From Azotimanducus sp965220185 (GTDB lineage Bacteria > Pseudomonadota > Gammaproteobacteria > Pseudomonadales > Azotimanducaceae), in assembly GCA_965220185.1 (NCBI GenBank), contig OZ244807.1:682001-746000 (forward strand): 64,000 nt of DNA, in the 5' to 3' direction. This document shows positions 51,274 to 60,144 of the stretch, piece after piece. The stretch's first letter is position 1; every line of letters begins with the position of its first letter. The notes beneath the pieces are model-generated. The model was given only the letters and a program-made list of their open reading frames with translations, was not told the DNA's origin and ran no database searches. A program made the translations under genes and the position numbers.

Positions 51274-52132
51274 ATTCGGTCCGGTTTCGCCAGTCGTCCG
51301 GAAGGCTCGACCCATCATTAAATGGGCTGGAGGAAAGAGTCAGTTGCTTGATGAACTGCGCTCGGCGATGCCGCCGCGCTACAACAAGTACATCGAGCCA
51401 TTCGTCGGAGGTGGCGCACTGTTTTTTGCTTTGGCACCCAGACGCGCAATCCTAGGTGACTCCAATCCTGAGCTCGTCAACCTATATCGAGTGGTGAGAG
51501 ACTCGCCGCAGCGAGTCACGAAACTACTCGGCACGTTCAAGAATGCCAAAGATGCTTTCTACGAGATTCGTAGCCAGAAGTTCGAGGAACTTGAACCCGA
51601 CTACGCAGCTGCTCGCATGATTTACCTGAATCGCACATGCTTCAACGGCTTGTATCGGGTCAATCGCAAAGGACAGTTCAATGTGCCGTTTGGGAACTAT
51701 AGCCAGCCGAGCTTGTGTCGGCCCGGAGAACTTGAAACGGCTTCAAAATTACTTCAAGGCACCGAGGTGATTTTGGCTGACTACAAGGCTGTTCTTGGTC
51801 CCTACGCCTGCGCTGGGGATTTCGTTTTTCTTGACCCGCCATACCTGCCCATTTCAAAGTATGCGGATTTCAAGAGATACACCAAAGAACAATTCAGCGA
51901 TGAAGACCATATTGAACTTGCGCAGGAAGTTGACCGCCTTTCTTCAATCGGGTGCCACGTTGTCCTGACGAATTCCAACCATCCACTTGTGCATCAGCTA
52001 TATTCTCGCTACCAGATCTCCATCCACCAGACGCGGCGGCACATCAGCGCCAAGCCGCAAACAAGGGTAGGTGAAGATGTCATCGTAGTGGCGACCAACG
52101 GGACAGCCTCGTCTTGCAAGCGCCAAGCTTGA
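51242..52132 (+). CDS. Dam-type DNA adenine methyltransferase
   Basis: A 296-residue alpha-class N6-adenine methyltransferase of the Dam family: IIKWAGGKSQLLDEL, YIEPFVGGGALFF (SAM site), LNRTCFNGLYRVNRKGQFNVPFG (the Dam target-contact region) and FLDPPYLP (DPPY catalytic motif). Dam relatives usually recognise GATC or sites containing it. The ATG at 51242 overlaps the previous gene; ATG 51257 is also possible. It overlaps the next gene by 19 bases. Confidence 0.92.
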   Translation: MRNAYMAAATKFGPVSPVVRKARPIIKWAGGKSQLLDELRSAMPPRYNKYIEPFVGGGALFFALAPRRAILGDSNPELVNLYRVVRDSPQRVTKLLGTFKNAKDAFYEIRSQKFEELEPDYAAARMIYLNRTCFNGLYRVNRKGQFNVPFGNYSQPSLCRPGELETASKLLQGTEVILADYKAVLGPYACAGDFVFLDPPYLPISKYADFKRYTKEQFSDEDHIELAQEVDRLSSIGCHVVLTNSNHPLVHQLYSRYQISIHQTRRHISAKPQTRVGEDVIVVATNGTASSCKRQA

Positions 52133-53163
52133 CTCAAGATAGCGACGAGGCAAAAAAGTATCCTCCGACCCGTTTCATGGGTTCAAAGGAGAAACTTCTG
52201 CCGCATATCAAACAAGTCGCGCAAGCGCTTGAGTTTCATTCTGTCGGAGACCTTTTTTCTGGCTCTGGCGTTGTCGCTTATCTATTCAAATCCATGGGCA
52301 AGCAGGTGCTCGCCAATGATCATATGGCGATGAGTGCCGCGTTCGCTAAAGCAATGATCGAAAACAGCACTCGGACGCTCGGTGAAAAAGACTTAAATCA
52401 GCTTTTCGATAACAATTCACGGGCAGACAATTTCGTACAGGAGACATTCACAGGTTTGTATTTCTCGGACGAAGAGAACCAGCTTATCGACCGTGTGCGC
52501 GCCAACATCAAGATCATTAGAAATCCACATAAGCGCGCAATTGCAATGTCGGCGCTCATCCGGGCGTGCATTAAGAAAAGGGCGCGAGGCGTATTCACCT
52601 ACACAGGGAATCGATACGACGATGGTCGGCAAGATTTGAGGCTGACGCTCGAAGAGCAGATACGCAATGCTGCCAAGCTCATCAATCAGGCTGTGTTTGA
52701 CAATGGGCAATCAAACAGATCGCGTTGCGGGAATGCTATGACATGGCGGATTCAGCCCGACCTCGTCTATCTCGATCCACCTTACTACAGCCCACTGTCC
52801 GACAACGAATATGTGCGCCGTTATCACTTTGTGGAAGGGCTCGCGAGAGACTGGAAGGGCATCGATATCCAGTGGCACACCAAGACCCGGAAATTCAAAA
52901 GCTACGACACGCCGTTTCGTAATCAGCAACGTGCGCTCAAGGCGTTTGATGTGTTGTTTGGACGCATGTCGTCGAGCATTGTTCTCCTTTCCTATTCTTC
53001 GAACTCTCTACCGACACGAGATCAACTTGCGAGCCTCTTGGCTGAGCACAAGAAGTGCGTCGAGGTTGTGGAAATCGACCACCGCTATTCGTTTGCCAAT
53101 CAAGGGCACAAGAAAGACAGCATTCGAAATGGCGTCAAGGAATACCTGTTTGTCGGATATTGA
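52114..53163 (+). CDS. D12-class DNA adenine methyltransferase
   Basis: A 349-residue adenine methyltransferase with FMGSKEKLLPHI at the start, the SAM loop DLFSGSGVVAYLF, IRACIKKRARGVFTYTG in the target region and the catalytic YLDPPYYSPLSD. The frame starts at TTG 52114 inside the previous gene; ATG 52177, just before GSKEKLL, is a possible internal start. Together with the Dam-type enzyme it can protect the two strands of an asymmetric site. Confidence 0.88.
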   Translation: MQAPSLTQDSDEAKKYPPTRFMGSKEKLLPHIKQVAQALEFHSVGDLFSGSGVVAYLFKSMGKQVLANDHMAMSAAFAKAMIENSTRTLGEKDLNQLFDNNSRADNFVQETFTGLYFSDEENQLIDRVRANIKIIRNPHKRAIAMSALIRACIKKRARGVFTYTGNRYDDGRQDLRLTLEEQIRNAAKLINQAVFDNGQSNRSRCGNAMTWRIQPDLVYLDPPYYSPLSDNEYVRRYHFVEGLARDWKGIDIQWHTKTRKFKSYDTPFRNQQRALKAFDVLFGRMSSSIVLLSYSSNSLPTRDQLASLLAEHKKCVEVVEIDHRYSFANQGHKKDSIRNGVKEYLFVGY

Positions 53164-53166
53164 CTC

Positions 53167-54915
53167 ATGCTCTGGCACATCGGAAACACTACGGTCAGAA
53201 CACCCTATCGACTGAGAGATGCGCTGCTGTGTCTGCAAGGCTCGGAGTTCAATGGTCATCTGCTTGGGCGCGGTCAAGAACATGGGTTTGCGTTGCATTT
53301 GGATCAGTCGGGCGTCTTGTCGGCACCGAGGGCCGATGCTGGCGTAGACGCCTCCGACTTGGGAAGGAAATGGCGTTCTGCGCTCAGCCAACTTGGCTTC
53401 ATCACGCCAGCGCTCACGACGAGACTAAAGAGCGGTCAACAGGATGCTAACTTGACTCGAATGATGGAAGAGCTCGATCTTCCCTACCAAAGCCCCTTTG
53501 AGATCACAAGGAGTGGTGCGAATTTGGCGGGGAGCGAATCCCTTGCCGCTCAGCAGGAATGCTTCCTTCGCGCCTTAGTCGCCTATCGAATCCCGTCCGT
53601 ACTCGAACCGAGGTATCGAGAAACGGATGCCTTTTCTCCGCTGCTTCACTCAATCGAAGTCTTGAGGGCGGTTGAGAAGAGATGTGAGATTCCCGCAGTC
53701 ACCTCAGAAGACTTTGCGCTCTTTCTTCAGACTTCCAGGCCTTCGGACGGGTCGGAGAGCATCGCGGAGCAGATCAGTCAGTTTCGCAAGCGATGTGAAG
53801 GAGGGGCGCAGCAGCGAAAAGCGACACTCGACAGCCTCGAATCATCTGTGGCAAGTGACAGCAAGGTCGTGGTTGGCACACTCTACGACTATGCGGACCT
53901 GTCCGCGAGGTATCTGAAAGCAACAGGCTTGTTCCTCTCGCACAAGCGGGGTGGGGTGCGCCTTAACCCCTCAAAGCGTTTGACATGTGACCTCCTGCTT
54001 CAAGAGCCTGAAGTCCGCCTTGAAGATCGTGAGTATTTGCACAGGCTGTGGCGCGGGGCGGAACTACCTACCGACAACGCATCGGCCTCTATTCAGGTGC
54101 TTTCAGATCTACGGAGTCAGCTTCGCGAGCAAGGCGTTGAGATTCCCGAGCCAGTCACAGATGTTGATGCACAAGGCTTGGCGACACAAAGGCATGACTT
54201 GGAGGGCAGGCTAAGCCGACTTCGGGAAGAAGCCTATGCCAGCTCCCAAGCGCAGAAGTTCAAAGAAATCGGCGCATGGATGGAGTCAATTCGTACCGGC
54301 CGAAGCGTGCGTCTCGATGACGAAACCATGCTTTCTGTTCCCAGAGGGGAGCGGCCAGCATATCTTGAGTGGGTTCTCTGGAGGGCGTTCTTGGCAATTG
54401 ATAGCTTGGTGAACGCGCCGTGGGATGCCCGTCGGTTTGAAGTAGATCAGGACTTTCTGCCAGTGCATTGCGCGCCCGGCGGCGGCCCGGACATGCAATT
54501 TGAATTTGAAGAGTATGTCGTGGTTGTTGAGGTCACGCTCACCTCGTCATCCCGTCAGGAAGCTGCGGAAGGAGAGCCTGTGCGAAGACATGTGGCCGAT
54601 GTGATGCAGAAAACAGACAAGGAGGTCTTCGGTTTGTTCGTGGCCGTGCAGATCGACAGCAACACCGCCCACACGTTCCGGCTTGGCGACTGGTATCTGC
54701 AGGACGATAGAAAAATGTCACTGCAAATCGTGCCTATGATGCTGGAAGATTTTCGCGATTTCTTTTTGTCCGGCGAAAGTCGTCCCGATGAGATGGTGCA
54801 GCTTCTCAAAGAAATGCTGCTCAGGTGCAGGGTTCACGCCAACGAGGAAGCGCCGACTTGGAAAGCGACCATCCGTTCAATAGTGGACCGTTATGCGCGT
54901 CACCGCAGCGCATAA
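53167..54915 (+). CDS. AlwI-family type II restriction endonuclease
   Basis: A 582-residue protein three bases after the last methyltransferase. The C-terminal nuclease region reads GGGPDMQFEFEEYVVVVEVTLTSSSRQEAAEGEPVRRH, matching the AlwI/BstNBI pattern of G-G-x-x-D followed by E-V-T-L-T and E...RH. The long N-terminal part (MLWHIGNTTVRTPYRL onward) would recognise DNA. AlwI cuts near GGATC as a type IIS enzyme and is accompanied by two methyltransferases. Specificity of this protein is inferred only at family level. Its 3' end overlaps dctM on the other strand by 16 bases. Confidence 0.82.
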   Translation: MLWHIGNTTVRTPYRLRDALLCLQGSEFNGHLLGRGQEHGFALHLDQSGVLSAPRADAGVDASDLGRKWRSALSQLGFITPALTTRLKSGQQDANLTRMMEELDLPYQSPFEITRSGANLAGSESLAAQQECFLRALVAYRIPSVLEPRYRETDAFSPLLHSIEVLRAVEKRCEIPAVTSEDFALFLQTSRPSDGSESIAEQISQFRKRCEGGAQQRKATLDSLESSVASDSKVVVGTLYDYADLSARYLKATGLFLSHKRGGVRLNPSKRLTCDLLLQEPEVRLEDREYLHRLWRGAELPTDNASASIQVLSDLRSQLREQGVEIPEPVTDVDAQGLATQRHDLEGRLSRLREEAYASSQAQKFKEIGAWMESIRTGRSVRLDDETMLSVPRGERPAYLEWVLWRAFLAIDSLVNAPWDARRFEVDQDFLPVHCAPGGGPDMQFEFEEYVVVVEVTLTSSSRQEAAEGEPVRRHVADVMQKTDKEVFGLFVAVQIDSNTAHTFRLGDWYLQDDRKMSLQIVPMMLEDFRDFFLSGESRPDEMVQLLKEMLLRCRVHANEEAPTWKATIRSIVDRYARHRSA

Positions 54916-56270
54916 GGCAGCCAAGTCGCCAGTTCCGGCACGAGAATAAGCAAGCCAAGCATCAATATCTGTAGTCCAATGAACGGCAGTGCACCTCGGT
55001 AGATGTGTGTTGTCGCCACCGAGGCTGGCGTGACACCGCGCAAATAGAAAAGCGAGAAGCCGAAGGGCGGTGTTAAGAACGATGTCTGCAAGTTAATCGC
55101 GATCATGATGCCGAGCCAAACAGGATCGAAGCCCATGGCGAGCAATACCGGCCCGACGATCGGCACCACAACAAAGGTGATCTCGATGAAGTCCAAGATG
55201 AAGCCGAGCAGGAAGAGCACGAGCATGACGATGATGAGCGCGCCAATCGCGCCGCCTGGCATGTCGTCGAACACGGCGCGCACTAGTTCATCGCCGCCAT
55301 AGGCGCGGAACACCAGGGAGAAAATCGACGCGCCGATCAAAATGAAGAACACCATGGCGGTGGTTTTCAAGGTTTCGCGCGATGTCTCGCGCAGCGTCGG
55401 GAGGTTCAGCCGACCATAGGCGAGCGCTAATAGGACCGCGCCGAAGGCACCGACGCCCGCCGCTTCGGTGGGGGTCGAATAGCCGCCAAGAATGGCACCA
55501 AGCACAGCGACAATCAGCACCAGCGGCGGCGCGAGTCCCAAGGTGAGTTCCTTGGCGCTTGGTCGCTTGCCGATTTGCTTGGCATTGGTCTCCAAGCGCT
55601 CAGGTCTCAGCCAGGCTGTGATGAGAATAAACGCAAGGTAGAAGACGACGAGTAGAATGCCTGGGATGAGCGCGCCCGCGAACAAATCGCCAACAGAGAC
55701 AGTCTGCGGCGCGAAGATGCCCTGTTCGAGCTGCGCTTGGCTGTAGGCGTTCGACAGCACATCGCCTAAGAGCACCAGCACAATCGATGGCGGAATGATC
55801 TGACCAAGGGTGCCGGTGGCGGCAATGGTGCCGGTGGCGACGCGGCTGTCGTAGCCAGCTTTGAGCATGGTCGGCAAGGCGATCAATCCTAAGGTCACGA
55901 CCGTTGCACCAACGATGCCAGTGCTCGCCGACATGAGCATGCCGACGAGAATCACCGCGCAGGCGAGGCCGCCGCGAGCGCCGCTCATCAGCCCGGTGAG
56001 GCACGCAAGCAGGCGCTCGGCGATGTGCGTCTTTTCGAGCATCACGCCCATGAATACGAACAGCGGCACGGCGAGCAGCGTCTGATTGGTGACGATGCCA
56101 AAGAGCCTGCCCGGCAAAAAGCCCAGGTCACCGAGGTCGAACACGCCGAAGAGTGCGCCGCCCAGGGCAAAGGCCAAGGCAACACCGGCGAGCGTCGCCG
56201 CCGCCGGATAGCCAAGAATAAGCGCCGCGAACACGGCGGCGAACATGAAGAGCGGGATGAGTTCAATCAT
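54900..56270 (-). CDS. dctM: TRAP transporter large permease (DctM)
   Basis: A 456-residue membrane protein with about 12 hydrophobic segments that forms the sodium-driven channel part of a TRAP transporter. FVFMGVMLEKTHIAERLL, ASTGIVGATVVTLGLIALPTML, GTIAATGTLGQIIPPSIVLVLLGD and FLTPPFGFSLFYLRGV are family hallmarks. Start ATG 56270 overlaps the dctQ end by eight bases. It should work with dctQ next to it and probably with the dctP at 46703. Confidence 0.94.
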   Translation of the reverse strand: MIELIPLFMFAAVFAALILGYPAAATLAGVALAFALGGALFGVFDLGDLGFLPGRLFGIVTNQTLLAVPLFVFMGVMLEKTHIAERLLACLTGLMSGARGGLACAVILVGMLMSASTGIVGATVVTLGLIALPTMLKAGYDSRVATGTIAATGTLGQIIPPSIVLVLLGDVLSNAYSQAQLEQGIFAPQTVSVGDLFAGALIPGILLVVFYLAFILITAWLRPERLETNAKQIGKRPSAKELTLGLAPPLVLIVAVLGAILGGYSTPTEAAGVGAFGAVLLALAYGRLNLPTLRETSRETLKTTAMVFFILIGASIFSLVFRAYGGDELVRAVFDDMPGGAIGALIIVMLVLFLLGFILDFIEITFVVVPIVGPVLLAMGFDPVWLGIMIAINLQTSFLTPPFGFSLFYLRGVTPASVATTHIYRGALPFIGLQILMLGLLILVPELATWLPYALR

Positions 56271-56763
56271 CGCTGCGAATTGCCAGCAGGATCTTGATGC
56301 ACTCGGAGACGATCTGCACAAGCAGCAGCGCTGGCATCAGCAAAATCATGGTTTTCAGAAGGAATACCGCCGGGATGCCGCCGACCTCTGGAGACCCTTC
56401 GCGAATTCGCCAGCTTGCGTGTACCCAATCGAAGCTCCAAACAAGCACCACCACGCACATGGGCGCGAGCAGCGCCAGATGACCGATGAGATTGACAAGT
56501 TGCTGCCGTCTCGGAGAGAGCTTTGAATAGACGATGTCCACGCGCACATGCCGGTTCTCTTTCAAGGTCCAGGCGGCGCCTGCCAAGAACACCAGCGCGT
56601 TCATATAGATCACGGACTCCTGCAGCGCGATGGCGCCTATGCCGAAGCCGTAGCGCAGCGCAACGACCACCACCGTCGCCGCGACCATGGCCGCCGTCAG
56701 CCAGGAGAGACTTTGGCCGAGAAGGTCCTGAAAGCGGTCGATGGCCTGGGCGATGCGTCTCAC
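56263..56763 (-). CDS. dctQ: TRAP transporter small permease (DctQ)
   Basis: A 166-residue protein with four membrane segments (LSWLTAAMVAATVVVVALRYGF, SVIYMNALVFLAGAAWTL, LIGHLALLAPMCVVVLVW, LLKTMILLMPALLLVQIV). ALRYGFG...LQESVIYMNALVFLAGAAWTLKENRHVRVDI is the DctQ signature. The start is GTG 56763, overlapping the ubiA stop (GTGA); longer starts lie inside ubiA. Confidence 0.9.
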   Translation of the reverse strand: MRRIAQAIDRFQDLLGQSLSWLTAAMVAATVVVVALRYGFGIGAIALQESVIYMNALVFLAGAAWTLKENRHVRVDIVYSKLSPRRQQLVNLIGHLALLAPMCVVVLVWSFDWVHASWRIREGSPEVGGIPAVFLLKTMILLMPALLLVQIVSECIKILLAIRSDD

Positions 56764-57638
56764 AGCGTTGCTTGCCCAGTGATGATCGCGAGCAGCATGA
56801 TCGCGCCAACCACAGCATTGTGCTTGAAAGCACGAAGGTAGCCAAGGGATTCGCGCTTCGCCTCCGTGCCGAGGACAAGATGCTGATAGGCGAACAGCGC
56901 CAACATGGCGAGCAGGCAGAGATAATAGTGCCATGTGAACGCCAAGGTTGCGCCGAGCAAGGCGAGACATGCGAGCATCCCTGCTTGACAGAGCTTGATG
57001 AGGCGCAGCGCCCCTTCAATGCCGAGCCGGGTGGCGAGCGAGCCGACGCCAATCGCCTGATCATCCGGCAGGTCTTGCAGCGCATAGAAGGTATCGTAGG
57101 CGAGAATCCAGAGGAAGTTCGCGGCGAACAGGATGAGCGCGGCGTGTGAAATCCCGCCCGAGACTTCGCTTGACGCCACCAGAATGCCCCAGCTAAAGGT
57201 CACGCCGAGCACGAGTTGCGGCGCATTGGTCACGCGCTTCGCGAACGGGTAGGCAATAATCAATGGCACAGCGAGCATCGCGGTGAGCGCGGCGGCTGGC
57301 GTCAGCAGAAAGAGCAGGCATGCCGAGAGCGCCATCAAGCCTGCGAACAGCGCCAAGGCTTCGGCCTTGGAGACTCGCGCCTCAGCGAGTGGACGGCGCT
57401 TCGTGCGCGCGACCAAGGCATCGAACTTGATATCGGCGATGTCGTTGATGACGCAGCCAGCCGAGCGCGTCAGCCACACGCCGAGCGTGAAAATCAACAC
57501 TGTCTTTGCGGCAGGCCAGCCGGGCGCACTGACAACGAGGGAAGCCAAAGTCGGAAACAGCAGCAGCAGCCAGCCGACCGGCGTTTGCTGACGAGTAAGG
57601 TCGGCATAGTTGCTGACGCGAACAGCGATGCTCGTCAT
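56760..57638 (-). CDS. ubiA: 4-hydroxybenzoate polyprenyltransferase
   Basis: A 292-residue membrane prenyltransferase that attaches the isoprenoid chain to 4-hydroxybenzoate in ubiquinone synthesis. The two Asp-rich motifs are NDIADIKFDALVARTKRRPLA and YDTFYALQDLPDDQAIGVGSLATRLG. About eight membrane segments. It is the first gene of the ubiA-dctQ-dctM unit, an unusual grouping, and divergent from rubredoxin. Confidence 0.94.
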   Translation of the reverse strand: MTSIAVRVSNYADLTRQQTPVGWLLLLFPTLASLVVSAPGWPAAKTVLIFTLGVWLTRSAGCVINDIADIKFDALVARTKRRPLAEARVSKAEALALFAGLMALSACLLFLLTPAAALTAMLAVPLIIAYPFAKRVTNAPQLVLGVTFSWGILVASSEVSGGISHAALILFAANFLWILAYDTFYALQDLPDDQAIGVGSLATRLGIEGALRLIKLCQAGMLACLALLGATLAFTWHYYLCLLAMLALFAYQHLVLGTEAKRESLGYLRAFKHNAVVGAIMLLAIITGQATL

Positions 57639-57717
57639 TTTGATCGCCTCACTTTGAGGCCAAGCGAAAATTGTTTATTCTGTGCAACCTTCACGAACAC
57701 CTCAAGAAGAGAACTCA

Positions 57718-57885
57718 ATGCGAAAGTGGCAATGCATCGTCTGCGGCTGGATTTACGACGAAGCCGAAGGCTATGAAGATGAGGGCTTCCCTCCGGGCAC
57801 ACGTTGGGAGGACATTCCCGAAGATTTTGTGTGTCCGGAATGCGGCGTTGCCAAGGTCGATTTTGAAATGATCGAAATTGGCTAA
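57718..57885 (+). CDS. Rubredoxin
   Basis: A 55-residue iron-sulfur electron carrier. The single iron is bound by four cysteines in CIVCGWIYDEAEG and VCPECGVAKVDFE. The ATG at 57718 is the only start that gives the normal length. Its stop overlaps the fba stop on the opposite strand. Rubredoxins of this type serve alkane hydroxylases or oxidative-stress enzymes; the partner is not here. Confidence 0.95.
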   Translation: MRKWQCIVCGWIYDEAEGYEDEGFPPGTRWEDIPEDFVCPECGVAKVDFEMIEIG

Positions 57886-58946
57886 TGAACGACGGGCGCG
57901 AGCTTGCCGGATGCGTACATATCGCTGTACTTCTCAAGTGAGCGCGGCTGAATCTTCGAGGCTTGACCCGCGCATCCAAAGGCGACGAGCCGGTCCTTGA
58001 CGATCTCCTTCATGGCGGCAAGCTGCTTGCCGAGATATTTCCGCGGATCAAACTCGCGCGGGTTGGTCGCTAGGAATTCGCGCGTTGCGGCGGTCGCGGC
58101 GAGGCGCAGGTCGGTGTCGATATTGACCTTGCGCACCCCGTGGCGGATACCCTCCTGGATTTCCTCTACGGGCACGCCGTAGGTCTCCGGGATGTCGCCG
58201 CCATAGCGGTTAATTTGCGCGAGCAAATCTTGTGGCACCGACGAGCTGCCGTGCATGACGAGATGCGTGTTCGGAATGCGCGCATGTATGTCGCGAACGC
58301 GGTCAATGGCCAGAATATCGCCAGTCGGCGGACGGCTGAACTTGTATGCGCCGTGCGAGGTGCCGATGGCGATGGCGAGCGCATCGACCTTCGTTTGCGC
58401 CACGAAGTCGGCTGCCTGTTCCGGGTCGGTCAGCAGCATGTCGTGACTGAGCGTGCCTTCGGCGCCGACGCCATCCTCTTCGCCTGCTTCGCCGGTCTCC
58501 AGGGAGCCGAGGCAGCCGAGCTCGCCTTCCACCGACACGCCGCAGGCGTGCGCCATATCGACCGCGCGCTTCGTGACGTCCACATTGTATTCGTAGCTTG
58601 CTGGCGTCTTTTGATCCTCCATCAGCGAACCGTCCATCATCACCGAGCTAAAGCCGAGCTGAATCGAGCGCTGGCAGACAGCGGGGCTGGCACCGTGGTC
58701 TTGGTGCATCACCAGCGGAATGTGCGGGAACTCCTCAACGGACGCAAGGATCAAGTGCCGAAGGAAATTCGGGCCTGCGTATTTTCTTGCCCCAGCAGAA
58801 GCCTGCACGATCACCGGGCTGTCCACCTCGTCGGCGCCTTCCATGATGGCGCGCATCTGTTCGAGATTATTGACGTTGAAGGCGGGCACGCCGTAGTCGT
58901 TCTCCGCAGCGTGATCGAGCAATTGACGCAAGCTAATGACAGCCAT
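57882..58946 (-). CDS. fba: Fructose-bisphosphate aldolase, class II
   Basis: A 354-residue zinc enzyme of glycolysis and gluconeogenesis. The zinc ligands are in MHQDHGAS, VEGELG and GTSHGAYK/VMHGSSS. SVMMDGSLM and VRKVNIDTDLRLA are also conserved. The length and the C-terminal extension point to the Calvin-cycle/CbbA-like class II group. It follows pgk on the same strand with 28 bp between. Confidence 0.95.
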   Translation of the reverse strand: MAVISLRQLLDHAAENDYGVPAFNVNNLEQMRAIMEGADEVDSPVIVQASAGARKYAGPNFLRHLILASVEEFPHIPLVMHQDHGASPAVCQRSIQLGFSSVMMDGSLMEDQKTPASYEYNVDVTKRAVDMAHACGVSVEGELGCLGSLETGEAGEEDGVGAEGTLSHDMLLTDPEQAADFVAQTKVDALAIAIGTSHGAYKFSRPPTGDILAIDRVRDIHARIPNTHLVMHGSSSVPQDLLAQINRYGGDIPETYGVPVEEIQEGIRHGVRKVNIDTDLRLAATAATREFLATNPREFDPRKYLGKQLAAMKEIVKDRLVAFGCAGQASKIQPRSLEKYSDMYASGKLAPVVH

Positions 58947-58974
58947 GAAGGGTTACCTCAGAAAGAGAAGTGAA

Positions 58975-60144
58975 TTATCGCGCCCGCGCTACTAGCGACG
59001 CAATAGCAGGCAGCTCGCGGCCTTCGACAAACTCAAGGAGCGCCCCGCCGCCGGTGGAAATATAGGAGATGGACTTGGCAACGCCAGCCTTGTCGATGGC
59101 CGCCAAGGTGTCGCCGCCGCCCGCAAGCGAAAAAGCTGGCGATCTCGCGACGCTTTTTGCGAAGTGCAGCGTCCCTGCGGCGAATCTGTCGATCTCGAAT
59201 ACGCCGAGCGGGCCGTTCCATAGAATCGTGCCGACCACGTTCATTGCGCCACGAAGCTGCGCCCTTGAATTCGGGCCGATATCGACGACTCGATCATGCT
59301 CGCCGATGTCCTCGACCGGGACAGTGCGCGTCCTCGCGCCGGCACGCACTTCGCGAGCCACCACCACATCGACGGGCAGGAGCATGCGACTCGATGCGAG
59401 CAATCGCTCGGCCTCGTCCAGCATAGAGGCTTCAATGAGCGATTTGCCAACATTCAGTCCCTTGGCGGCAAGGAACGTGGTCGCGATGGCACCGCCGACC
59501 ACCAGGGTGTCGGTCAATTGCGCGAGTCGATCGAGCACGCCGAGTTTGGTGCTGATCTTCGCGCCGCCGATGACGGCAACCAAGGGCCGCGCCGGGGCTT
59601 CGAGCAATTCGCTTAAGGTTTCAAGTTCGCGCAGCAGCAGCGGCCCTGCGCACGCGACTTCAGCGACATCAATGACACCGGCGGTGGAAGCGTGCGCACG
59701 ATGCGCGGTCGCGAAGGCATCCATCACAAACACATCGCAGAGACCCGCGAGCTTTTCTGACAAAGCCGTGTCATTGTCGGTCTCGCCCGGCAGGAAGCGG
59801 ACGTTTTCGAGCAGGCCGATGATGCCGGTCTGCATCGACCTTGCGCTTTCCATATCGACGAGATCAACCTGTTCGCCAAGCAGTTCGCCGAGCCTTGCAG
59901 CGACTGGCGCGAGCGAGAATTGAGGCGCTGTTGCGGGCGTATCGCCCTTCGCAGGCCGGCCAAGGTGCGATGCCAGCAGAATCCTTGCCGCATCCTGCTT
60001 CTTCAAAAGTTCAATGGTGGGCAGCGCCGCGAGCAGGCGCGCATCACTTGTCACGCGACCGTCTTGGACAGGTGCGTTCAAATCTTCGCGAACAAGCACG
60101 CGCTTGCCGCGAATATCGAGCGCGTAAACGCTTGGAACGTCCAC
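58975..60144 (-). CDS. pgk: Phosphoglycerate kinase
   Basis: A 389-residue glycolytic kinase. KRVLVREDLNAPV is the N-terminal signature. ASHLGRPAKG and LLENVRFLPGE are the substrate-binding segments. AVIGGAKISTKLGVL, NGPLGVFEID and the ATP loop SLAGGGDTLAAI follow. It directly follows tkt (stop and start adjacent at 60144/60145), so tkt-pgk-fba is one operon; epd/gap is absent between them. Confidence 0.96.
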   Translation of the reverse strand: MDVPSVYALDIRGKRVLVREDLNAPVQDGRVTSDARLLAALPTIELLKKQDAARILLASHLGRPAKGDTPATAPQFSLAPVAARLGELLGEQVDLVDMESARSMQTGIIGLLENVRFLPGETDNDTALSEKLAGLCDVFVMDAFATAHRAHASTAGVIDVAEVACAGPLLLRELETLSELLEAPARPLVAVIGGAKISTKLGVLDRLAQLTDTLVVGGAIATTFLAAKGLNVGKSLIEASMLDEAERLLASSRMLLPVDVVVAREVRAGARTRTVPVEDIGEHDRVVDIGPNSRAQLRGAMNVVGTILWNGPLGVFEIDRFAAGTLHFAKSVARSPAFSLAGGGDTLAAIDKAGVAKSISYISTGGGALLEFVEGRELPAIASLVARAR

